A DNA stretch of 64,000 bases, taken from the NCBI GenBank assembly GCA_030544215.1, contig JARZZO010000014.1, forward strand, positions 39,151,734 to 39,215,733, read 5' to 3'. The position numbers and the translations under genes were made by a program. The notes beneath the pieces are model-generated. The model was not told the DNA's origin and did not search any database. It saw nothing but the letters and a program-made list of their open reading frames with translations. Source of the stretch: Zantedeschia hybrid cultivar (taxonomy: Eukaryota; Streptophyta; Magnoliopsida; Alismatales; Araceae). The stretch's first letter is position 1. Each line of letters begins with the position of its first letter. Below, in pieces: positions 11,346-22,866 of this stretch.

Positions 11346-14300
11346 TTGGTGGGGGGGGGGGGTGGGGGGGGTGATCCCATAGAACTACAGCAACTGAGTG
11401 ACGAAGGTTGGCATCAGAAGCTAGAAACCTGCTTCGAACATGGTCGTGCATACTACAAATGCGTTAGGCCTCTCTGAGAAGAGGTAGTCTTCAGGCGATG
11501 GAACCACAAGGAGGTACTCCCTCAGAATGCGGTAGGTCGCCTAGAGCTCACCCAAGAAATCCAATGTCACTTGCGTAGGGTCCAACACACTGCCGTCCTA
11601 TACAACTCCCCTGGCGTAATCTATAATGCAATTTTCGGGAGTGGACTGCTCTATCTGCCTCTCCTGATGTTATAAAGCCTTAGTCAGAAGGCAAACCGTT
11701 GTGTATCGATCACCGTAACAGACGCGACCATTTGTAGGATCCTCCGGAAGCATTACTCGGGAAAGAAAGAGGACAACCACCGAAAGTGTCCATAGAAGGT
11801 GTCTTTTCAGGCGTCTCTCTACTCCTCGCCATACATGCATGACAAGGAACCAAGGTCCCCCGATCGACCAAAACCAGGGGCTTGAGGTCCTCAAGCCACT
11901 CGGATTCGAGAATGGAATCGAGTCCAAGAGTTCACTTTGGATATGGCTTTCCCAACTGGAATCGATCGTTTCGGTGGACACAACTGCTATATAAGGACCT
12001 CTCGTCAAACTGGTACATGTGCATTTTTCAAGAGCCAAAACTCCCTCAGCTTTCTTCCTGTTCGACCCTAGCATTTTGACTTAGGCATCAAAGGGAGATC
12101 TCCTGGACTGTTGCCGGGAGCCGTCTAATGGTGTTCTCTTTTGCAAGGACTGCGGAACGGCACCCCCCTTGATCGGAGATGAAAGACGCTAGTTAAGACA
12201 TATGAGATTTTGGCACATCACGTAGAAAACAATATCATATTTTCTCTTGTTCGCCAATTTGAAGACCCATTGTTTTATTTGATTTCCACACAAGGGCCAC
12301 CATAAATAAAATTCAGAGGATTTGCACATTTTCTTGTTTTACTTTCACTTGTTTTACAAGCATCTAAATAAAGTGTTCTCTAGTCTCAAAACCGTGAAAA
12401 TTCACTGATTATAAAACTTATGAATTACAAACTTTTATAGCAAAACAAACAACCCCTAGCAGCCACTCAAATCTGACCATTTGGTGCAAGCTCCTATGAT
12501 CTATCCCCTTCCACTTGATCCGGTGCAAGGGAATTAGGTGATGTCGCCGACTTGGTTTGCTTTGCTTATATAGAGAGACACGACTCTCTATTACATATTA
12601 CAAGAAGGATTCAAGACTGGAGGTTGACACCTTCGACTATTTAGAGCTCTTTTGTAGTAATCCATGTGATTTAATATCAGAGGTATAGACCGTGTTAGCG
12701 CCGCCCACGGTCGAAGAAAGTTCAAGTTCGCAGTCCAGGACGGCTGATGAGACAAGGATTAGTAGTATTTCAACAAATGAATGGTCATTAAAGAAGTACA
12801 AGTAACATTTTCTTCTGTTTCTTTCCTTTGTCTCTCTTGTCCGTGTCGTCTTCTTGAGTTCATCCCTTCCTCAGTCCAAGGCAAAGAAAAAAAAAAAACG
12901 TCATTCCAAAGTAGGGGAATCGGAGTGGTGAAACTCGCATTGGAGTAGGGCCCCTTTTGTCTCTTCTTTGACTTGGCTGTGGAGTGAGGACCCACGACCC
13001 CAAAGGACCCGTTCAGCATGCAGCTTCCCTCTTAATTTATTATCTCCGATTCCAGTCTTTCCATCTTTAATAAATGTGTTACTAGTACGAACCTGCATCC
13101 AAACCAAGATCTTCTTACTCAGTGCTTCGTCAGAGAGGCCACAGCTAGCATATGGCGGGCCCCGCGCATAGACCAACAGCGGTGTGGGGAAGGGCCTCTT
13201 CAAAGCTAGCTAGATGAACTCCCCAACCAACGTTGAGCAGGCGATCGTGGGGCCAACGACTTCAATCTTTCCAAGTGGAAAGAAAAGAAGAAAACAAAAA
13301 GAGTCTCCTGGCTCAAACGTGTGGTAGTTGTTATGACGAGCATTGATTGAGGGAATCGACATGACTAATACCTGCTACGATCCAAGGCATACAGTCCGGC
13401 GAGGTTTGATTGGAGGGTGGCAGTGAATATTATTTTAATTTTTTTTTAAAAAAAACTCTGGGTGCAAGGAACAACTAGGAGTTGTCATGACCATCCTATC
13501 AAAACAATTTCAAGAAAAAGGGCCACCAATGTGTAAGTGTGAGATCATGGATCAGACGGTATATATTCAGACCATTTAGAGTTATTTCTTTTCCTTGAGA
13601 TTTTTGTTTTTTAAAAAGAACAAAAAAAATATCTATTATTGCACTGATCCAGTCAAATACAATCATATAGTTGCATGTGAGAATTGTAGCAAATATCACT
13701 CAAACAGCACTGACAGCATCGCGATCGTGAATGATTTCAATTGATTGATGATGGCGACTAAATTATCTCAAACGTACAAATCCTGACCATATATTTGGTG
13801 GGCTTTCATTAAATGAGAATCATGGTGAGATTGATCGTTTGACGACGATAAGTGATTAAACTTGATGGGGGATGAAATCTACAGATCACGACCATCCGTC
13901 CGGTGGAGTCCCTCCAACATGGGCGAAGTAGTAAACGTTGTTGGGTGTTTGATCGTAAAGCAACTCTCATATATGCAATTCCATCCTGGCGGGCGCACAA
14001 AGTCTCAGCACGTATAGTGAAGTGACCCCTTCAAACATGGCATATGAAGAATGGGAGGAAAAGGGTACAAAAGAAAGAAAGGATCCGAAATTTTTCTTTA
14101 AAATTAGAATTAATTTCAGTCCAAATCGATGACATGACCGAAAAGTTCTTAGACTCAAACCAAATTCGAACTTAAGACCTCTCATTTGGGAGAGAGGTGG
14201 TGACAGTTGGTTCATCCTCACTACATATTTACTTGTGGAAGAAACTCTAAAGACGAAGAAAACTACGAGGAGCAGTGAAGGGGGAGAGTAGAGAAACAAC

Positions 14301-14377
14301 ATACTGTTCTCTATTCTATCCTTCTTTCCATCTTCCAAAATCTTCCCTGGGTTTCATCAGTCGGCGGAGGTGAGGTG
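11346..14377. other. No gene seen; region upstream of the host gene candidate
   Basis: A G-rich run (12 G, T, 8 G) lies at 11351-11371. The rest has several overlapping frames of up to 134 codons with no domain or codon-bias support. Composition becomes AT-rich after 12200. Nothing repeat-like was recognised between about 12300 and 14340, which could include 5' regulatory sequence for the gene at 14378. Confidence 0.35.
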
Positions 14378-14806
14378 ATGAGCACAGCCATGCTTTGGTC
14401 CAAGGACGTGGAGCGGCAGTCCGGAGGCTATGACGCCAAACCTCCGACTGCAAGAGCGCAAGAGATTGCCAGGAGCCACGAGGAGATGCTGGGGCTCCTG
14501 CGCGACCTCCCGGAAGCTGAATACGAGCTCTCCTTCACTGACCTCGTGGAGAGAAGGCCAGCGGTCGACGGCGACAGCGTGCTCCCTGTGGAAAAGGCGC
14601 TTCCGGGCGAGGCGTCGGCCAGTCGCGGCATGGATAAAGTGAAGGAGAAGAGGGTGAGGAGGAGCGGCAGTGAGCGGTGGACGGGCAACGGTGGAGGGGT
14701 CCTGCTGAACGTGTACCTACCGAGTTCGCTGACTCGGAGTCTCACAGGGTCATGCCTGAGGCAAGGAACCAGCAAGCGAGTGCAGGAAGAGTGCAACAAG
14801 AGGTAA
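14378..14806 (+). CDS. Conserved plant protein of unknown function (142 aa)
   Basis: This is the best host gene in the window. The frame runs from ATG at 14378 to TAA at 14804-14806, is GC-rich and shows third-position GC preference unlike its AT-rich flanks. It contains an acidic core RDLPEAEYELSFTDLVE, preceded by a helical ARAQEIARSHEEMLGLL segment. I associate a motif of this form (P-E-S/A-x-Y-E-L-S-x-D-L-V) with a family of small uncharacterised angiosperm proteins. A basic stretch (KVKEKRVRRSGSERW) and a hydrophobic GGGVLLNVYLPSSL segment follow. No signal peptide is evident. The stop overlaps a possible splice donor (AG|GTAATT at 14802/14803), so a further exon cannot be excluded. Function unknown; the protein is probably nuclear or cytosolic, which is inference. 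Confidence 0.65.
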   Translation: MSTAMLWSKDVERQSGGYDAKPPTARAQEIARSHEEMLGLLRDLPEAEYELSFTDLVERRPAVDGDSVLPVEKALPGEASASRGMDKVKEKRVRRSGSERWTGNGGGVLLNVYLPSSLTRSLTGSCLRQGTSKRVQEECNKR

Positions 14807-16939
14807 TTAATTAATGAAACTAGCTAGAACTCATGGGCGTTCATGTGATGTTGTTCGATCGCTATGAATCGAAGAAAGGGATTAATTGCTCTTTTTCTCT
14901 AAAAAAAGTTGTCAATTTTAATCACCATATACGATGGAGATTAATTAATAGGCATTTAAAATTACCATCTCGGCCGAAATATATGGAGTGTGAATTTAAA
15001 TTCAATGCTCAGGTTAGCAACAAGATTGGGAAAGGATAAAAATGAGTGTTAAAGATCATATTGGAAAAAAGTAAAAATATATATGGAATTATTCTTTTCT
15101 TTGTCCCCAATCTAAAAATAGTGTTAGTTAATTAAAAGAGTGACAATATAGCATTATTCTTTTCTTTGTCACTAATCTAGCTAAGAATAGTGCTAGTTAA
15201 TTAAAAGTGTTTAAACAGGAGGTGCGATGAGTGTTCTCTTGTTAGATGACTGATCAGTTCTATATATATGACAAGGAAAGCCCCTTCGAAATATTAAGTT
15301 GGGTGTCATATAAGAAAATTAACCTGCTATCGGATCCAAGAGGAAGAATCGTTAACAGTTTTAAATGACTACGGTCTAACGGAAAATAAACCTCTGCCGT
15401 TGATTGCTGGATTTATTGTTGAAGTTTCACTGGTCCATGAAAAGGTCTCCATCGATTGCCCAAGTACATAGATTCGTCAGATTCATATATTTTAATTCTT
15501 GTGAAAAAAAGATATCGAAATTGGGCAAGTAATTCTACATATGTTTTCATTCTACCCGGGTCCTTATAAATGCCTTGTTGTATGCATTAATTTCCTATAT
15601 GAAGCATCATCATAAGGTACCCTCTATTCTTGTATGAAGAAGCATAGGTGTTATAAAATGTATTCTCTGCTTAATTGGACTCTGCCCAGATGTCTAAACT
15701 GCACTTTCATATTTATATTGGACAGACGTATGAACGCAATTGTCTTGTTTGTGATTTAGGGAAAGGCAACGAGTTGTGTTTGGTTGCTGGTCCGCCATTT
15801 GGGAGAGAGGAGGGAGGGGGAAGCCAAGGAGACAGTGAAGCCTCCATTCTCTCAAATCCACTTCTGCAGTTACTGCTTGAGCAAATCAAAAATTGACTTG
15901 TTATTTGTAATTACCAAACTTCTAACATGAAAATTCTGAGTTTCTCTAAGATCAATGTCTTGATATAGATCTCTCTTTTGATTCCTATTAGCAAGCCTTC
16001 ATTGCTTCTGTGGACTTACCCAAGAGGAGAGCACAGTTCCTCTATCTGGATTGGACTGTAGCATAGAAAGGAAACGTACTGGACAGATTTCTAAGACTTT
16101 ATTTCTGATGAATGACGTGTATTTACAAAGTGAAGACTGCTTGAAGGGTGGTTGACTGACTTTGACGCTGGGTTTACCCGGTGAATGGGGTGGGCTTATA
16201 ATAAAATGAAAAGAGCTTGTATGATTATTGTCTTGGGAGTGGAAACATAGCTCTTCCTTGAAGGGGTGTGCACTCTCTTAAGATAACTTGGGCAGTTTGT
16301 AAAGAAAAGAGTGACATTTATAAAGAAGGATTTTTTTTTTTTTTATATCCTTTAGGTCAAAGTACTATGAACCCCAATAGGTGAAGTCAAGGGTATATTT
16401 ACACAGCTGTCATAATGTTTCTGGCATATTTGGTTAGAAGTTACAGCATTTTTGTGGATTAGCATAATTGCAACATTTTTAAGGATGTGAGGGTTACTTA
16501 TAACAATATGTGGCTAATTCTCGAAAATAAACCATTTCTTTTTAACTTCACCAAATAGGTTAGCTAGAGGACCAATGGCTTCAAATGTGAATTTGTTAAA
16601 GGGCTACATAGGTGTGAGAGGATGAAGTGAAGAGGATGCAGCACTTCAGTAAACATATATGAAACAATACTCTTCCATGGGATGCATCCAAGGATCTTCT
16701 TGGCAAACATCTACCTCTCAAACTTTATCATATAGTTTGCTCCAGATTTTGATCCCTATAAACATGTTGAATATGATAGTCCCTATATCTGGCCTATATC
16801 GATATTAATCCTTATGAAGTATATTACTTATTATTCCCTCTGGTTAAGAGTAGTTAAATGCATGGGAATATTTTGGGTACATGCCCTTAAGATGCCAACT
16901 CAATAAAATAGGATGAAAAGATGCCTTTGCCCTCTTTTC

Positions 16940-16942
<3 letters not shown>
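14807..16942. other. Intergenic DNA downstream of the host gene candidate
   Basis: AT-rich, with no recognised gene. A frame at 15675-15896 (73 codons) has no known domain and is probably chance. A local ~64-bp duplication lies at 15087-15206. Polyadenylation-like AATAAA strings are frequent, but none can be singled out. Confidence 0.4.
15087..15206 (+). repeat. ~64-bp tandem duplication
   Basis: The block ATTATTCTTTTCTTTGTC followed by an AATCTA-rich spacer and TAGTTAATTAAAAG occurs twice head to tail, at about 15087-15142 and 15151-15206. The copies differ by a short insertion and a few substitutions. Confidence 0.7.

Positions 16943-16980
<38 letters not shown>
16943..16980 (+). repeat. 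(AG)n microsatellite
   Basis: About 19 uninterrupted AG dinucleotides. This is a simple repeat in non-coding sequence. Confidence 0.95.
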
Positions 16981-16981
<1 letters not shown>

Positions 16982-17561
16982 CTTTACCATGAGCTGCTTG
17001 AATTCCTTGTTATTGCTGAAGAGCAGTTGGTTGCCATGGCTGTCGAGCATGGAGCACCTGTCCACAGCATATTACGACTATGCAAGTAGGCTGTTGATCA
17101 TGGGCAATTGGTCGATGGGGGTGGCAATATGAAGGTAGGCTATGTGCATTGAGAGCAAATGCTCGTACATCAAGCGCACCAATATCTACCTTGTATAAAG
17201 CATTCTGCCATGTCCCCTCCCCTGTGCCACCACCCTCATGTCTCTCCTATCCTCGCTCTCTATGATCTCCCCTTCATTTCCCCCAACACCTCCACCAGAT
17301 TGTTGTTGTTGTTGCTGTTGTTGCCAGATTTGGTGGTGGTGGTTACTCGAGATGGAGGCATCTTTGTCATCGACACTTGGCTGGACCAGTGATAGAGTAG
17401 GAGCTACTATGTTGTAAGCACCCCGATGTTGGCCATAAGAGAGGTGGAGATGTCAGAGGAGGTCAATAGGCAGGAAGTTACCATTCACAAAGTGGTAATG
17501 GTGCTAATAGCTCTACTACTGTAGTGCCAAGCTACCTAGCCATGTTGGTGCTGTTAAAATA
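16981..17561. other. No gene seen; left flank of copia element A
   Basis: Non-coding sequence including a short TTG-rich and GGT-rich simple-sequence stretch at about 17297-17342. It abuts the TSD-like pentamer at 17562. Confidence 0.4.
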
Positions 17562-17566
17562 TGTAT

Positions 17567-19151
17567 TGTTGGGATCCGGGCGGGACACGAAGAACGTAAC
17601 GGAAACGATGAATAAAATATTATCTCGCCCCATACCCGCTGATCCGATTCGGAACGAAAAACTAAAACCGAAAACCGAGTTGTAATCTAATTACTGTGCG
17701 CGGATTCAAATCCGCTTCCGTCTCGGTTCCGTCGAGGCGATGCCGTGAGCCACACAAGCGTCCGGCCTCTAGCGGTATCCACGCGATCCTCCGCGATGGT
17801 TCGTCCTCGCTCCCTCGTACGTATCAGCTCGCTCGCTGAAGATCCGTGGCCGCAACGATTGCCAAAAATCCGCCGACGGGAATTCCCGACTTTCGAGAAT
17901 CGAGCGCGGCGGAGATGAAGACTGTTCCGGCGCCTCGAACGGGGTGCCCAGAGGAGGAGAGAGAAAGGAGAGATGACGGCCAGCAAGGGGAAATCCTGAA
18001 GCTTGGCCCAGGGTTTCTCAACAGCGCATATATATATTAAGTCGGCGCGACTTTTCACAAAAGTCCTCGAATTAATATAAATCCCACTAAAACACCACCG
18101 ACTGAGAATCTTATTGCGTGTGACTCTCTAGGCTCATTAACCAATCCGGTTTTCACCTCGTTAAGTCTAATAACTAGTTATTGACTTATTATAATTAATT
18201 AATATCTAGATATTAACTAATTACTTAGCCGAATTAACATCGCATGTAAATTCGGTCGGACTTTTGATCAAGTTGGGTGCCAAGCAACACCGTATGATCC
18301 CGAAAGGTAATGGGGTTTAGCAACCCACTAATGGAACTTGTCCGTCCACAATTACCGCGTGGCTATAATCCTTCGTTCGCACAATGCTCTCGAGTTAAGC
18401 TAGGGTATAGTCAACTGTCAAACTCTAGATGGTCAACTCACTTGAATCAGACTCTGCTGTACAATATCCGAAAACATGTTTTCTAATATTGTGTTTGCTC
18501 TGGCCAGAGACTCCTGCAGATCTATTCTAGAACATTCTCTCTCTAGTTACCTGAGAGAGAATGATCCTCTATTGAACACACAATCACCTTCGAAGGTCTT
18601 CTGCTAGACCCGATCCTTGACTATTAGAGATCCCGTGGATAGGGATTCGTAGGTCAAGGTCAAAGTCCAGAAGTCTACCGACAATGTGTCTTTGGTGTCT
18701 CAAGTCCAAAGATCAACCACACCACTGTGACGATGAATCAAGCTGATTGACAGTCAGGTAAATTACCATTCGGCGATTCATGTCGGATCAGTTCAGTGAA
18801 CTCATTTCCAATGAGCACCTACAGGTTTACCATTGTGTCTCCACACGACTAACTAATGAGATCAGTCACCCTCATCATATGAGCTGGAATAACCTGTACT
18901 AGTCTTACCGGATGTTTGATGTCCTTCTCAAACATCCTACGACTAAGAACAATTAAGAATATGTGTTTATAAGTCATCAGTCTCATTATTATGATCTCAT
19001 TATAATCTGATGACTATTGCACATATTCATGGACTTCATTATGCGCAATTATAAATATGCCAATTTACATAATGAATTTAATGCCATTGATTAGTGAACC
19101 AGATTGAAATATGTGCCTTATGATTGGCTTAGAGGACACTTATATCCATCA
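17567..19151 (-). repeat. 3' LTR of copia A
   Basis: 1585 bp, + strand ends TGTTGGGATCCGGG and TATATCCATCA. It aligns along its length with 36966-38493 (1528 bp). A purine-rich block near 17950 and TATATATA at about 18027 (rc direction) mark the promoter/R region by analogy with the other LTRs. Confidence 0.9.
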
Positions 19152-19164
19152 ATCTCCCACTTGG

Positions 19165-19395
19165 ACTCAAGCCAATCACTTTCGCATTTGATCTCCATCA
19201 AATCTAGGTGATGCTCACATAAAGTCTGTGATTAATACTTGGTCAGGGATCTGCTAAATTATCTATACATGAAATATTTTTCATTACGTTATTTCCTTTT
19301 ATCCTTGTGAAGGAGCCTCAAAATGTTCTGCAACTTCTGAACAGACCATGGCTCAATCACACAATTGATCGCTCCCACTGTTGTCCCATAACAAC
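19165..19395 (-). pseudogene. Copia A pol C-terminal relic (RNase H end)
   Basis: The - strand around 19390 reads GACAACAGTGGG, matching the DNNGAI-encoding GACAACAATGGGGCGATT of B and C. It is followed by recognisable but stop-filled sequence corresponding to the SKHILRRFHLI region and the ADPLTK segment near 19250. It ends about 13 bp before the 3' LTR, as in B and C. Frame is lost in several places. Confidence 0.6.
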
Positions 19396-19900
19396 GAGAT
19401 TTTAACAGAGACTTTTAGAACTACATCTTAGTTCAGGGATAAACTTTTCATCCATCCTATTCTAATAACAGTATCACTTATTTATGTCGTCACCTTAATA
19501 TCGAGTTCTGGATTGGAACCATTCCAATCCATTCCTTTCTACTAGAAGATTGAATCCATTATTTGATTTAAAATTTGAGTCAGTGTGACTTCATAGTTTG
19601 AAATCATCATCTCCATATACGTGAATGCATCCTTAGCACTTCTCAAGTGCTTAATGATGCATTTCACTCCTGTATCTTTTAAGGAATATTTTTTTTAAAG
19701 AAATGAATTCCATATCTCAACAATTAAGACTTGTTATGAAATTTATGCCAAACATGATGACATATAGGTTATAATATCCCTACCGATCTATCTTAATAAA
19801 TTCGTATTTCCAATACGTGGGATATTATAACTAAACCTATTATGGAGAAAAGTATAGTTAATAATGCTTTCACTGATAGCAACATCTTGATATCATTCTT
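19396..19900 (-). other. Decayed internal DNA of copia A
   Basis: AT-rich remains of pol sequence with no frame left. It ends at the TSD TTCTT (19896-19900) of the nested gypsy element. The same pentamer at 30107-30111 marks where A resumes. Confidence 0.6.
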
Positions 19901-22777
19901 TGTAATGACCCGCCACCCTATAATCGGGGATCCGATTACTAAATGGGTACCGAATCATTTTTTTGGAACCAAACCAGGATCTAAGTAAGTCTGGGAAATA
20001 AACGATAAACTAAGCTAAACATTCTCATTGCATTGAAGTGAAAGGAAAATGTATGAATTAAAAGTTATTACAATGCGACTCGATACAACAAATAATTATA
20101 TATTCCAACAGAAAGGAAATAATTAAGCGTACAGGCCAGAAATAAAAATAACAACTACGTCGGGGCATACCCCGGAACAACAGCCGACGGCGCGCGACTC
20201 ACAGCAGCACACACCTCGCTAAGCCTGCCTGGAACCCTCACCTGAAAACCGCAGGAGTGAGTCTAAACGAAAAGACTCAGTAGGGATCCTCCGATCCCCA
20301 CTGCCCACTTACGCACCCACAAGTGCAATAACACAGGTACAGGTAAATAAGGCAAGTAAAACTATAATACACTACTCCTAAATCTCAATATAAACCATAT
20401 GCATTCGAAGTATAACATGCACATCTCAGAAATCATTCTACCAAGGAGCCTACAACTCGCGTCTCGGCAAAACGCGCCAACCACGTCTCTGAAAGTGGGA
20501 AACACCGACCCGCTGAGACCAAACAGTAACCCCTCGGATAGCACGCTAGTTACTCCGGTGGTTACTCCTTCCCCTAGCAAACACTGACCCGCTGAGACCA
20601 AACAGTAACCCCTCGGATAGCACGCTGGCTACTCCGGCCCAACTGGCTCAGGTGGTTACTCCTTCCCCCAGCACGAGTGACACTCCACAGGTACCACTCC
20701 GACACCGGTACTAGCTAACCCCGGGGTTCACCAGGTGACCCTATCTCACTAGGTGTCACCCTGCCACTGCTCCCGTCAGCGCTGTGTCCCAACCTCACCG
20801 ACACAAGGTGTCAAACGCTACAACCGTCACTCTAGGTCCACAGTAACACAAAACACGGCACAGTGCGATCCGGTCACGTAAGAAGTCCCCGGTCGCACCA
20901 CACACAACGCAGTGCCATCCGGTCACGAAGAACCCATCATCATCGAGTATACCAAAAGCATGCATTTAACCAACTATCTAGTAGTGTAAACACATTTTAC
21001 TGGCATGGATTAATGTGGTTCTGTCTTGAATCGCGTCGCCCAAGGCCGACGCCATTCAAGCATCCTAAACTGGTTCATGAAATTCCCGGCCTCAGAGTAT
21101 GGCTTAAAAGGCATCGTCACAGGTAGCCGCCTTTTAAAATGCGTCGCCATACCTCGTCGCCTACCGGTGACAGAAACAGGGACATGCCACGGTTGATTCT
21201 TCTTAAAACGCGTCGTCCTGGGAAGCCGCCTTTAAGAAAGGCGTCGCTATCCTCAGACGCCATTCACTCCGGAATCCGAAACATGCAGAATCATTTAATC
21301 GGGGCGATTTCTACCTAAATGGCGTCGTGCTGGCCCGTCGCCATTCTAAACGGCGTCGACTAGGCACGACGTCATTTAACGCCAGAAACCCAGGCTGACA
21401 GAACCTCAAACAAGGAGATTTCTGCCTAAAAGGCGTCGTACTGGCCCGTCGCCATTCTAAATGGCGTCGTCCAGGCACGACGTCATTTAACGCCAGAAAC
21501 CCAGGCTGACAGAACCTCAAACAAGGAGATTTCTGCCTAAAAGGCGTCGTACTGGCCCGTCGCCTTTCTAAATGGCGTCGTCCAGGCACGACGTCATTTA
21601 ACGCCAGAAACCCAGGCTGACAGAACCTCAAACAGGGAGATTTCTGCCTAAAAGGCGTCGTACTGGCCCGTCGCCATTCTAAATGGCGTCGTCCAGGCAC
21701 GACGTCGTTTAACGCCAAAAACCCAGGCTGAGAGAACCTCAAACAGGGAGATTTCTGCCTAAAAGGCGTCCTACTGGCCCGTCTCCATTCTAAATGGCGT
21801 CGTCCAGGTACGACGTCTTTTAGCGCCAGAAACCTGGTTCCGCAGTTCAACCCGAGGGTCCCCTTTTATCCCCAAGAGCCCCAAAATCACACAAAATAGA
21901 GGGGGAAGAGGGACAAACTAAACCATCACAAGGAACCCTTAAATCCATATTCATAGAAACTCTCATTCCCATCAAGAAAAAGCCCCTAACATGCTCATTC
22001 TACCCAAAAACCATAGATCTGTAGCATGCTTCAAACGGGAGAACATGGTTTTTAAAATGAATCACTACGGGAATCGTCACCCTATCGATTCTTGAACTCC
22101 TCCTGGCTCCGCCGCCAAACCGTCGCACCGCAGACCGCCGCCGGTACTCCGAGGATGCCGCCACTCCGCCGGGACGTCGGCCACCGCCCGGAGAATGGAA
22201 CGCCGCGAAGAGAGTGGTGGTGGTAGTGGTGAGAGGTAAAGAGGTAGTGGAGTGGTGGAAGAGGAAGAAGGGGAAAGGGAAGGGGAAGAGAGGGGGTCGA
22301 AGGGTGGAAAGGGTGAGGAGAGAGAGAGTGAGGGCGAGAATGAGGGAAGGCTCGCGGGGTCAAACCTACACAGGGTAAAACGCGTCGACCAAGACAGACG
22401 CCAATTAGGTGACAAGACGGGCCGTACTGACAGAAGCTCTGAAACGCGTCGTTCAATATAGACGCCGTTCAGATGACAAGACCGGCACCGTACACTAACA
22501 TCGTAGGGTCGCAGTCTGAATGGCGCCTTCCATCACCGACGCCGTTCAGACGACAAGACATGGCCGTACTCTCGCGTCCTGAAACCCGCCCACGTGGCGC
22601 CCACGTGGCACTATAGCGACAAACCCAAATGGCGTCCACCCAGCAAGACGCCGTTTGAAAGGCGTCGTGCGGGGAAGACGTCATTCACCAGAAGCTCTCA
22701 AGACTCCATAGGCTCCAAACCAGGGGATCAGACCCGAGATCGACCCGAATACAGAATCCGAAACCTCAATCCTTACA
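19901..22777 (-). repeat. 3' LTR of the nested gypsy element
   Basis: 2877 bp, + strand ends TGTAATGACCCGCC and CAATCCTTACA. It is 233 bp longer than the 5' LTR, almost all of it explained by two additional copies of a 111-bp unit. A partial local duplication of about 110 bp around CAAACAGTAACCCCTCGGAT occurs at 20519-20640, also present in the 5' LTR. Confidence 0.95.
21321..21850. repeat. 111-bp tandem array (5 units) with GTCG hairpins
   Basis: Units begin with GGCGTCGTACTGGCCCGTCG-like sequence at 21321, 21432, 21543, 21654 and 21765, exactly 111 bp apart. Each holds an inverted pair: AAATGGCGTCGT and ACGACGTCATTT across a CCAGGC loop. Because 111 is a multiple of three, the array is open on the - strand and reads as a 37-residue repeat, which I regard as fortuitous. 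The matching array in the 5' LTR has three units. Confidence 0.9.
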
Positions 22778-22793
22778 TTCTCCCCCCTTTAAA
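22778..22793 (-). other. Polypurine tract of the gypsy element
   Basis: The - strand reads TTTTAAAGGGGGGAGAA directly before the 3' LTR start TGTAAGG. It primes plus-strand DNA synthesis in reverse transcription. Position and composition are typical. Confidence 0.85.
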
Positions 22794-22866
22794 AGAATTT
22801 CGTCTCCGAAATTGCCTGCTAGAATTAATGAGGTCAAAACATGGAGATACATACTCATAAGGGAAC

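Noticed and set aside
11670..12074. 134-codon - strand frame
   Set aside because: No recognisable domain and no codon bias. It might be a remote part of the gag-like relic, but nothing in the sequence supports that.
15675..15896. Possible second exon for the gene at 14378
   Set aside because: No acceptor site or family motif could be tied to it. Left as chance until transcript evidence exists.
16943..16980. Direct repeats resembling a short CRISPR-like or satellite array
   Set aside because: It is a plain AG dinucleotide repeat.
21311..21850. 179-codon open frame with a 37-residue repeat on the - strand of the gypsy 3' LTR
   Set aside because: It is the translation of a 111-bp non-coding tandem array. 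The unit length is a multiple of three, so one open phase is propagated; the solo LTR copy of the region has no such frame.
22077..22456. Two overlapping ~110-125-codon - strand frames rich in Ser/Pro/Leu, repeated at 29417-29808
   Set aside because: They fall in the purine-rich block of both gypsy LTRs, so they are repeated because the LTR is repeated. Non-coding.
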